This document shows positions 1-6,215 of a DNA stretch of 22,494 nt, piece by piece. The notes below the pieces were generated by a model that saw only the letters and a list, made by a program, of their open reading frames with translations, ran no database searches and was not told where the DNA came from. The position numbers and the translations under genes are program-made. The DNA is from Ruminococcaceae bacterium UBA6413 (GTDB lineage Bacteria > Bacillota > Clostridia > Oscillospirales > Ruminococcaceae), in contig DJPL01000060.1 in assembly GCA_002437415.1 (NCBI GenBank), positions 1 through 22,494 on the forward strand, written 5' to 3'. Each line of letters starts with the position of its first letter. Position 1 is the first letter of the stretch.

Positions 1-26
1 TGACTTTTTATAGCTGGTCTTTTTAA

Positions 27-46
27 GGCAGAGCCTGTGCGCTGCC
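27..46. other. Short stem-loop at the left edge
   Basis: GGCAG (27-31) pairs with CTGCC (42-46), and two inner GC pairs continue the stem. The upstream flank is T-rich. It could be the terminator of a gene left of the window. No gene is seen in 1-118. Confidence 0.25.
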
Positions 47-73
47 GTGTTATCGTTTTCACAAAAGGTAAAG

Positions 74-105
74 AAAACAGCCATAAGCTCAAAACTCATG
101 GCTGT
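74..105 (-). terminator. Rho-independent terminator of the ferredoxin gene
   Basis: On the minus strand ACAGCCAT pairs with ATGGCTGT (77-84 with 98-105). Three more pairs lie inside, and a T-rich run follows (TTTCTTT). It starts 14 nt after the ferredoxin stop codon. Confidence 0.75.
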
Positions 106-118
106 CTTAATGTAAAAA

Positions 119-289
119 TTATTCCTCAGCGGGTGCGCCAACGGGACATACACCTGCACAAGCACCACAGCTAACACATGTGTCAGCGTCTATAACGTAC
201 TTGCCGTCACCTTCAGAAATTGCCTCAACGGGGCACTGAGCAGCGCAAGCGCCGCAAGAGATGCAATCATCAGAAATTTTATAAGCCAT
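119..289 (-). CDS. 2[4Fe-4S] ferredoxin (56 aa)
   Basis: This is a small soluble electron carrier of the clostridial 2[4Fe-4S] type. Two complete cluster motifs C-x2-C-x2-C-x3-C-P are visible, with Cys 9, 12, 15, 19 and Cys 38, 41, 44, 48. Each is followed by the usual Pro-Val. The 56-residue length is normal for the family. The frame stays open for 22 more codons upstream. The ATG at 287-289 was chosen because AAGGAGG lies just before it and the family begins MAYKI. It is a single-gene unit with its own promoter and terminator. Partners are likely pyruvate:ferredoxin oxidoreductase, hydrogenase or nitroreductases, from family knowledge; none is in this window. Confidence 0.95.
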   Translation of the reverse strand: MAYKISDDCISCGACAAQCPVEAISEGDGKYVIDADTCVSCGACAGVCPVGAPAEE

Positions 290-343
290 CGGAATGATCC
301 TCCTTGTGATATTTTTTGTCATAGAGTTATATGACTTGCTTAT

Positions 344-371
344 ATTGTAACACAATTTCGGAAAAAATCAA
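344..371 (-). promoter_or_regulatory. Probable promoter of the ferredoxin gene
   Basis: On the minus strand TTGATT (366-371) and TACAAT (344-349) are 16 nt apart, about 55 nt upstream of the start codon. No other box pair in this gap is as good. Confidence 0.5.
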
Positions 372-482
372 GTCCTTTTGATAAATTTATATTGAAATAT
401 CACGCTTTTTTCTGAAATTTTACGCTATTTTCAAGTTAGCATAAAGTAACCGCAAAGCCGCTCCCCGTCTTGTTTTACAGCT

Positions 483-791
483 TTAGTCCAGTAAAGCGAG
501 GAGCTTTTCCTTGCTGACAAATCCTACCGATTTGTCTATCTGTTTACCATTCTGAAAAGATATTACGCAGGGTATAGAATCTATACCGAAGCTGACAGCA
601 AGATCGCGGTCCTCATCGGTATTTACCTTGCAGATCTTTATCTCGGGGTGCTCTTCGCCGAGCTCGTCAAGCACAGGAGCGAGCATTCTGCACGGACCGC
701 ACCACGGTGCCCAGAAATCCACCAGAACGGGCTTATCCGACTGCAATACTTCCTCCTTGAAGTTTTCTGCTGTTACTTCTATATGACTCAT
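483..791 (-). CDS. trxA: Thioredoxin (102 aa)
   Basis: This is a small cytoplasmic dithiol-disulfide reductase that keeps protein thiols reduced. It has the thioredoxin fold and the active site W-C-G-P-C with Cys31 and Cys34, preceded by VDFWAPW. The cis-proline is Pro74 in SIPC. A Thr usually follows that proline; here it is Cys75, and Cys54 is a further extra cysteine. The ATG at 789-791 follows GGAAAGGAAG, giving 102 residues, standard for bacterial thioredoxin. The in-frame upstream extension lacks a ribosome site and overlaps the leader. It is monocistronic, on the same strand as the ferredoxin and divergent from guaA. The specific reductase partner is not in the window. Confidence 0.95.
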   Translation of the reverse strand: MSHIEVTAENFKEEVLQSDKPVLVDFWAPWCGPCRMLAPVLDELGEEHPEIKICKVNTDEDRDLAVSFGIDSIPCVISFQNGKQIDKSVGFVSKEKLLALLD

Positions 792-840
792 AGCTTGTAC
801 TTCCTTTCCGTATCGGCATAAAGCCGTATTTATGAATATA

Positions 841-902
841 GTGCGTAATTTTATCGCACTTATTCCGATTATGATTTTATCATATGTAAAGACAATTGTC
901 AA
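841..902 (-). promoter_or_regulatory. Promoter and leader hairpin of trxA
   Basis: On the minus strand TTGACA (897-902) and TAAAAT (874-879) are exactly 17 nt apart. The 10-bp palindrome GACAATTGTC (891-900) overlaps the -35 box. In the leader, GTGCG (841-845) pairs with CGCAC (855-859). Confidence 0.75.
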
Positions 903-945
903 GATAATCCGTAACGTTTACTGATTTTTAATTTTCAAAAAGCCG

Positions 946-1016
946 TTGCAAAAAAAGCGGTGATATGATATACTTTAAGAAATGTGGAATATCATATCAG
1001 GTGCGGCTCTCCGCAC
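946..1016 (+). promoter_or_regulatory. guaA promoter with operator-like inverted repeat and leader hairpin
   Basis: TTGCAA (946-951) and TATACT (969-974) are 17 nt apart, with TG one base before the -10 box (extended -10). A perfect 11-bp inverted repeat, TGATATGATAT (961-971) and ATATCATATCA (989-999), overlaps the -10 box and surrounds the expected start site. Directly after it, GTGCGG (1001-1006) pairs with CCGCAC (1011-1016) around a CTCT loop. The promoter is well supported; repressor or attenuator roles are inference. Confidence 0.7.
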
Positions 1017-1053
1017 TTAACGTCTTTAAGACAAGAAGGAAAGGAAACCGAAA

Positions 1054-2613
1054 ATGTCAGAATTTTCAACAAGCGAGCACGAGCTCGTACTCGTCATTGA
1101 CTTCGGCGGTCAGTACAACCAGCTTATTGCCCGCAGAGTCAGAGAACATAACATATACTGCGAGGTCATCCCATACAAGACACCTATCGGGCAGATAAAG
1201 GCGAAGAACCCCAAGGGTATCATCTTCACCGGCGGACCGAGAAGTGTATATCTTGACGACTCGCCCAGAATGACAAATGAAATATTTGAACTCGGCGTGC
1301 CGATATTCGGTATCTGCTACGGCGCACAGTTTATGGTTTACGGTCTTGGCGGAAAGATCGGCAAGGCTAATGAGAACGCCGCCGCAGAATTCGGCAGGAC
1401 CGAGTGCGAATTTGATACAGCTTGCCCTGTATTTGAGGGACTTAAGAAGAATTCAATCGTATGGATGAGCCACAACGACTATATCGAGGTTCTCCCCGAG
1501 GGCTTCAAGGCAGTAGGTCACAGCGACAAGTGCCCCTATGCCGCAATTGAGAACGTTGAAAAGGGATTTTATGCTACACAGTTCCACCCCGAAGTAAATC
1601 ACACCGAGCAGGGCTTTGATATGCTCGGCAACTTCCTTTATAAAGTATGTCACTGCAAGGGTGACTGGACAATGGAGAACTATGCGGAAGAAGCTATAAA
1701 GCAGATCCGCGCAAAGGTCGGCAACGGCAAGGTGCTGCTTGCACTTTCGGGCGGTGTTGACAGCTCGGTAGCCTGTGCTCTGCTTTCAAAGGCAGTCGGC
1801 AGCCAGCTCACCTGTGTATTCGTTGACCACGGCTTTATGAGAAAGAACGAGGGTGACGAGGTCGAGCAGGCGTTCAAGGACTGGGATGTAAACTTCATCA
1901 GAGTTAATGCCGCCGATCGTTTCATCAGCAAGCTTGAGGGCGTATCCGACCCCGAAACTAAGAGAAAGACCATCGGCGAAGAATTTATCCGTGTATTTGA
2001 GGAAGAGGCAAAGAAAATCGGCAAGGTCGACTTCCTGGTACAGGGTACAATTTACCCCGATGTTATCGAAAGCGGTACAGGCGATGCCGCAGTTATCAAG
2101 TCACACCACAACGTAGGCGGTCTGCCCGACTATGTTGACTTCAAGGAAATAATCGAGCCGCTCCGTCTTTTATTCAAAGACGAGGTAAGAAAGCTCGGTA
2201 CAGAGCTCGGTCTGTCAGATGTCCTCGTATGGCGTCAGCCGTTCCCCGGTCCGGGTCTTGCGATAAGAATAATCGGTGAGATCACCCGCGAAAAGCTTGC
2301 AACTCTTCAGGACGCAGACTACATCTTCCGTGAAGAAATTGCAAATGCAGGTTTAGACCGCAGTATAAACCAGTATTTTGCGGTACTCACGAATATGCGC
2401 TCGGTAGGCGTTATGGGCGACGGCAGAACTTACGACTACACCCTCGCGTTAAGAGGCGTTACTACAAGCGACTTTATGACCGCCGACTTCGCAAGGATAC
2501 CTTATGACGTGCTTGAAAAGGCAAGCGTGAGGATCGTGAATGAGGTTAAGAATATCAATAGGATCTGCTATGATATTACGAGTAAGCCGCCGGCAACGAT
2601 TGAGTGGGAGTAA
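1054..2613 (+). CDS. guaA: GMP synthase, glutamine-hydrolysing (519 aa)
   Basis: GuaA converts XMP, ATP and glutamine into GMP, the last step of guanine nucleotide synthesis. The N-terminal class I glutamine amidotransferase domain (about 1-200) shows the nucleophile Cys88 in GICYGAQ and the partner residues His178 and Glu180 in QFHPEV. The ATP-pyrophosphatase domain has the P-loop SGGVDSS at 232-238. The C-terminal dimerisation domain carries FPGPGLAIRIIGE and ends PPATIEWE as usual. The 519-residue length is normal. The ATG at 1054 follows an A/G-rich AAGGAAAGGAAA site. It is monocistronic and has its own promoter. It marks the conserved edge of the accessory region to the right. Confidence 0.98.
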   Translation: MSEFSTSEHELVLVIDFGGQYNQLIARRVREHNIYCEVIPYKTPIGQIKAKNPKGIIFTGGPRSVYLDDSPRMTNEIFELGVPIFGICYGAQFMVYGLGGKIGKANENAAAEFGRTECEFDTACPVFEGLKKNSIVWMSHNDYIEVLPEGFKAVGHSDKCPYAAIENVEKGFYATQFHPEVNHTEQGFDMLGNFLYKVCHCKGDWTMENYAEEAIKQIRAKVGNGKVLLALSGGVDSSVACALLSKAVGSQLTCVFVDHGFMRKNEGDEVEQAFKDWDVNFIRVNAADRFISKLEGVSDPETKRKTIGEEFIRVFEEEAKKIGKVDFLVQGTIYPDVIESGTGDAAVIKSHHNVGGLPDYVDFKEIIEPLRLLFKDEVRKLGTELGLSDVLVWRQPFPGPGLAIRIIGEITREKLATLQDADYIFREEIANAGLDRSINQYFAVLTNMRSVGVMGDGRTYDYTLALRGVTTSDFMTADFARIPYDVLEKASVRIVNEVKNINRICYDITSKPPATIEWE

Positions 2614-2897
2614 ACGCCCATGCTTAAAATCAAAATTCTTTGTCAATAGTTTGAGTACGCGAAAAATAGGAAAATTGCATCGGCGGGTTCGAATTAAGAA
2701 TCCGCTGATAATTTTTCAAAAAAGAAAAAATGAGGAGAATACGTCTGCCCATAAACCTGTAAACTATATCAAGGTAAAGTTTATATTGAGGGCACGTTCA
2801 CGATGTGGAACGAACATGATAAAATACATAATTGCTTAATGTAATATAGCCTTATAATCATAACAAAAAATTCTTCAAAGTTATTTTTACACTCCCC
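2614..2897. other. Gap after guaA, left boundary of the defence island
   Basis: No gene is convincing here. Base composition turns AT-rich soon after guaA, matching the methyltransferase region. A weak inverted repeat, CGTTC (2795-2799) with GAACG (2808-2812), is present. No clear guaA terminator and no flanking direct repeat marking an insertion were seen. Confidence 0.4.
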
Positions 2898-2926
2898 TTG
2901 TTTTTATTCGCGTTTAGGTATATAAT
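2898..2926 (+). promoter_or_regulatory. Promoter of the methyltransferase gene
   Basis: TTGTTT (2898-2903) and a perfect TATAAT (2921-2926) are 17 nt apart. The start codon lies 26 nt downstream of the -10 box, with GGAGG between. Confidence 0.8.
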
Positions 2927-2952
2927 GAAATATATTCAATTTGGAGGTCTGT

Positions 2953-5142
2953 ATGAATTATTTGAGCGTAGCCCAAATAGCAGAAAAGTGGGGTATGTCT
3001 CCAAGAAGAGTACAAGCCCTTTGCAACGAGGGACGAATAACTCACGCTCAACGAGTTGGGGATTTTTGGGCAATACCTGATAATGCGGAAAAGCCTGTTG
3101 ATGCAAGAAATAAAGTTGTAAATAAAGCGAAAAGTATAAATGTAGATATTTCAATTAAACGAGTGTGGGCTATGCCTAATAAAAATACATTTGACATTAA
3201 ACCCATACACGATTTGATAGTCGAGGAATTAACTGCAGGTCTATGGATTGATCCATTTGCTAACCAAAATAAACTTGCGACTATCACAAATGATATTAAT
3301 CCTGAATTTGACACAGATTATCATATAGATGCATTAGATTTTATGAAGATGTTTGCAAGTAATTCGGTTGATGGAGTTCTATATGATCCACCATATTCTC
3401 CAAGGCAAGTTAGTGAATGCTATAATAAAGTTGGTTATAATGTGACGTGGGATACAACAAAAGCTTCATTTTGGGGAAATCATAAACGTGAAATATCTCG
3501 TATTGTAAAATTGGGTGGAAAAGTAATAACATTTGGTTGGAATAGCGGTGGAATAGGCTATAAATATGGTTTTGAGATTGAACGGATTTTGTTAGTTCCA
3601 CACGGCGGTTGGCACAACGATACTATTTGCACAGTTGAGGTAAAAACTCACGAAGGAGAAATCACAAAATTGAAAAAAAATACAACTGATATATCACAAA
3701 ATATCACAAAAAATCAATTCACACTGCAAGATAAAAAGTTAATATCATCTTTGAATTCACTTCCTAAAGATTTTTGGGATTTTAAAGATGATGATGTAAG
3801 AGAATACACTCATGGGATTCATAATTATCCTGCAATGATGGTAAGCCCTATCAGTCATAATATTATAAAATTAGTGAAAGAAGTGCATTCGATTAACACA
3901 ATTTTTGATCCATTTATGGGTTCAGGAACGGTATTAGTTGAAAGCATGCTTTCTGGAATAAAAAACATATACGGTAATGACATTAATCCACTTGCTCTTT
4001 TTCTAAGTAAAGTAAAAACTACACGATTAAATTTAAAATTATTACAAAGAGAAATACAAGATTTATATAACAGAGTAGATGACATTTATAGTCAGTTTGC
4101 ACTTCAGATTAATAGTGTAGATGAAGTTATGCGTTACAGTTATAAATTAGATTTAACTGCCAAAGATGGTTGGGGAAACAACGCACCTGAATATCTATCC
4201 AAATATACACAAAGTAACTTTGTAGATATTGAAGTGCCAAATTTTAAAAATATCGGATATTGGTTTAAACCTAGAGTGATTTTGCTCTTGTCCCTAATAA
4301 AAAATGAAATCAACAAAGTTAAAAATAAGGATATAAGAGAGTTTATTTTTGTAGCATTTAGTGAAACGATACGATTTGTTTCAAACAGACGCAATGGTGA
4401 ATTTAAAATGTTTCGTATGACCGCAAAAAAGGTTGATAAATTTGAACCTGATGTAATAAAAGAATTCACCTCTATTTTAAATCGAAATATTGTTAAGATG
4501 AATTCTTTTGACGAGGCATGCAATAATATTGAGTGTAATTCAAAAGTTTCAATATTTAATAATAATTCAACATCACTAGAGGATATTCCAGATTATTCTG
4601 TAGATTTGGTTGTTACTTCACCACCTTACGGTGACAGCAGAACAACTGTAGCATATGGTGAATATAGCAGACTATCTTTACAATGGCTGGATCTCTTTGA
4701 TTTGTCTGAAAGAGAAATTATGGGTATTGATAAAAAGCTGATGGGCGGAAATAAGTATAGAAATGGTTTTGAGTATACTATACCAAGTGCAACTTTAAGA
4801 GCATCTCTTGAACGGATAAAGGATATTGATTTGGAGAGAGCCGGCGATGTATATAGTTTCTATCTAGATTTATGTAATTCCATTGCGGCAATATCTAAAA
4901 AAACCAAGTCAAGTGGATACCAGTTTTGGGTAGTCGGTAATAGAACCGTTAAAGGGGAACTTCTTTTAACTGACCAGATTATATCTGAAATTGCTAGTGA
5001 ATATAATCTTGAACATATTTATACTATCAGCAGAAATATCATTAATAAAGTTATGCCTTCGCTGAATTCACCTACTAATGAGGCAGGGATAAAATCATCC
5101 ACAATGACTAACGAGCACATAATTGTAATGAGAAAAAAATAA
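2953..5142 (+). CDS. Two-module DNA methyltransferase with N-terminal HTH (729 aa)
   Basis: This is probably the modification half of a type II restriction system. Residues 1-50 form a MerR/excisionase-like helix-turn-helix (SVAQIAEKWGMSPRRVQALC, then FWAIP). Module 1 (about 70-235) has WIDPFA (98-103), NDINPE, DALDF and the catalytic DPPYSPRQ (145-152), followed by a GGKVITFGWNSGG strand. Module 2 (about 290-729) has the SAM-binding FDPFMGSGT (318-326) and, some 230 residues later, the catalytic TSPPYGDS (555-562) with TTVAYGEYSRLSLQWL. Both motif IV types belong to amino-methyltransferases (N4-cytosine or N6-adenine). The ATG at 2953 is preceded by GGAGG; an upstream TTG in frame lies inside the ribosome site. 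It is convergent with the endonuclease. The MvaI/BcnI partner suggests N4-cytosine methylation, which is inference. Confidence 0.88.
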   Translation: MNYLSVAQIAEKWGMSPRRVQALCNEGRITHAQRVGDFWAIPDNAEKPVDARNKVVNKAKSINVDISIKRVWAMPNKNTFDIKPIHDLIVEELTAGLWIDPFANQNKLATITNDINPEFDTDYHIDALDFMKMFASNSVDGVLYDPPYSPRQVSECYNKVGYNVTWDTTKASFWGNHKREISRIVKLGGKVITFGWNSGGIGYKYGFEIERILLVPHGGWHNDTICTVEVKTHEGEITKLKKNTTDISQNITKNQFTLQDKKLISSLNSLPKDFWDFKDDDVREYTHGIHNYPAMMVSPISHNIIKLVKEVHSINTIFDPFMGSGTVLVESMLSGIKNIYGNDINPLALFLSKVKTTRLNLKLLQREIQDLYNRVDDIYSQFALQINSVDEVMRYSYKLDLTAKDGWGNNAPEYLSKYTQSNFVDIEVPNFKNIGYWFKPRVILLLSLIKNEINKVKNKDIREFIFVAFSETIRFVSNRRNGEFKMFRMTAKKVDKFEPDVIKEFTSILNRNIVKMNSFDEACNNIECNSKVSIFNNNSTSLEDIPDYSVDLVVTSPPYGDSRTTVAYGEYSRLSLQWLDLFDLSEREIMGIDKKLMGGNKYRNGFEYTIPSATLRASLERIKDIDLERAGDVYSFYLDLCNSIAAISKKTKSSGYQFWVVGNRTVKGELLLTDQIISEIASEYNLEHIYTISRNIINKVMPSLNSPTNEAGIKSSTMTNEHIIVMRKK

Positions 5143-5168
5143 TACTTTTTTACTTTTGTAGAAAGTAT
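5142..5168. terminator. Possible bidirectional terminator between convergent genes
   Basis: ATACTTT (5142-5148) pairs with AAAGTAT (5162-5168) across a T-rich loop. The stem has only 7 A/T-rich pairs, so it is weak. It sits exactly in the 30-nt gap between the methyltransferase and endonuclease stop codons. Confidence 0.35.
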
Positions 5169-5172
5169 ATTA

Positions 5173-5904
5173 TCAGACAATTCTGTTTTGTTTTTTAAAC
5201 AGTAGTGGCTGATCAATTTCACGAATTCTAAATCCGGTACCATGATCGTGAGTTTTTCCTTTATTTTTTCCATTATGATACTGACCAATTCGTAAATCAA
5301 CATAAATCTTGCCGATTTCAAGTAGTGAGATAAAAGCATCATAGTCAAAACCTGAGACTTCATAAGCTTCAATAAAATGAAATTCTTCGTTAGAACCTAT
5401 TCCCCTTGTTAGTGCTTTAGCATATACGAATTTATTTTTATATTTTTTCTCGAAGCAGTTTTTCAAGGCTTCTCTTGACCAAAAAACGTTTTCTATTGCA
5501 TTTTGAGATTCAATATAGATCCCGTTAGGTTTACAGTGAATTTTTAACATATTGCCTGTATCAGCAACAGGAGTAAACCTATCGGCTGATAAAGTAGAAT
5601 GAAGTACTTTTTCATCATTATCATAAGCACTACTAGAATATCCATATTTTTCACGAAGATATGTATTCGATTTTGCAGGCTGTGGAGCGCGTGTAAACAT
5701 TGTTAGCATACTTTGAGAATTAACTCTACAAGATTTTAGTTCATAATCGCCGAAATCTGGTTGATCAAGATTGTTTTCTGGAATTTCTAATAAATCTTCT
5801 AGCGTCTTGCCTATACCTGTTGGACCTGATCTGTGAGTCTGTATCCAACCCATTTCTTTTATTTTAGTGAATTCACTAATAAAATCTTCAAGTGTAACTA
5901 TCAT
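5173..5904 (-). CDS. Type II restriction endonuclease, MvaI/BcnI family (243 aa)
   Basis: This enzyme is expected to cut unmethylated DNA. The N-terminal block reads TGIGKTLEDLLEIPENN and then PDFGDYELKSCR. It gives the PD-(D/E)xK catalytic set Glu36, Asp50, Glu55 and Lys57 that marks the MvaI/BcnI group of monomeric endonucleases. The C-terminal part carries FYDAFISLLE-like and GTGFRI segments. The length matches the family. The ATG at 5902-5904 has a weak GTGAG site. A GTG at 5917-5919 would overlap the controller gene by 11 nt and is the alternative start. It lies 4 nt downstream of the controller gene on the same strand. The family cuts CC(W or S)GG-type sites; the exact site here is unknown. 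Confidence 0.85.
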   Translation of the reverse strand: MIVTLEDFISEFTKIKEMGWIQTHRSGPTGIGKTLEDLLEIPENNLDQPDFGDYELKSCRVNSQSMLTMFTRAPQPAKSNTYLREKYGYSSSAYDNDEKVLHSTLSADRFTPVADTGNMLKIHCKPNGIYIESQNAIENVFWSREALKNCFEKKYKNKFVYAKALTRGIGSNEEFHFIEAYEVSGFDYDAFISLLEIGKIYVDLRIGQYHNGKNKGKTHDHGTGFRIREIDQPLLFKKQNRIV

Positions 5905-5908
5905 CAAG

Positions 5909-6124
5909 CTAATTCTCACTTTCTACAAAAAGTTTATAGGTCTCAATTCCAAGTGCATCTGCTATACGCTGAATATTTTCAAGTGAAATACTACGGCGAT
6001 AACATTCAATAGCGCTGATATATGTGCGATGTAATCCGCACCTTTCGGCAAATGCCTCTTGTGATAATCCCAGTTCATTGCGATATTTACGCAGGTTGTC
6101 TCCGAAAATTTTTACTATATCCAT
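5909..6124 (-). CDS. XRE-family controller (C) protein of the restriction system (71 aa)
   Basis: This is a small dimeric helix-turn-helix regulator. The HTH spans LGLSQEAFAERCGLHRTYIS and continues SAIECYRRSISLENIQRIADALG, the pattern typical of C proteins that time endonuclease expression. At 71 residues it has no further domain. The ATG at 6122-6124 follows GGAGG with 9-nt spacing; a longer in-frame start would run through its own promoter. It is co-transcribed with the endonuclease just downstream. Its upstream region is shared back to back with the reverse transcriptase gene. A tandem GACTTWTTGTGT repeat there is the likely operator. An antitoxin-like role toward the reverse transcriptase is an alternative. 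Confidence 0.85.
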   Translation of the reverse strand: MDIVKIFGDNLRKYRNELGLSQEAFAERCGLHRTYISAIECYRRSISLENIQRIADALGIETYKLFVESEN

Positions 6125-6125
6125 A

Positions 6126-6154
6126 TTTACATTCCTCCAATTGTATAGTATAAT
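6126..6154 (+). promoter_or_regulatory. Promoter of the AbiA-like reverse transcriptase gene
   Basis: TTTACA (6126-6131) and perfect TATAAT (6149-6154) are 17 nt apart. The -35 box starts two bases from the controller start codon, inside its leader. Transcription would begin near 6161, so an in-frame ATG at 6159 cannot serve as start codon for this transcript. Confidence 0.75.
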
Positions 6155-6176
6155 ATAGATGAACACAAAAAGTCTA
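6147..6176 (-). promoter_or_regulatory. Promoter of the controller-endonuclease operon
   Basis: On the minus strand TATACT (6147-6152) lies 18 nt from a poor -35 box TAGACT (6171-6176); TATATT (6152-6157) is an alternative -10. The -10 overlaps the opposing TATAAT at 6149-6154. A weak -35 next to an operator fits an activator-dependent C promoter. Confidence 0.5.
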
Positions 6177-6189
6177 CACACAATAAGTC
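6163..6189 (-). promoter_or_regulatory. Tandem 12-bp repeat, candidate controller-protein operator
   Basis: Read on the minus strand, GACTTATTGTGT (6178-6189) and GACTTTTTGTGT (6163-6174) are direct repeats with 11 of 12 matches and a 15-bp period. They lie over the -35 region of the controller promoter and at the start site of the reverse transcriptase transcript. GACT/AGTC elements are known in C-boxes. Binding itself is inference. Confidence 0.6.
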
Positions 6190-6215
6190 ACCAAGATGGG
6201 GGGAGGGAAAGAAAG

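Noticed and set aside
960..1053. Purine riboswitch before guaA
   Set aside because: The conserved core of the three-way junction is not present; only an inverted repeat and a short hairpin are seen.
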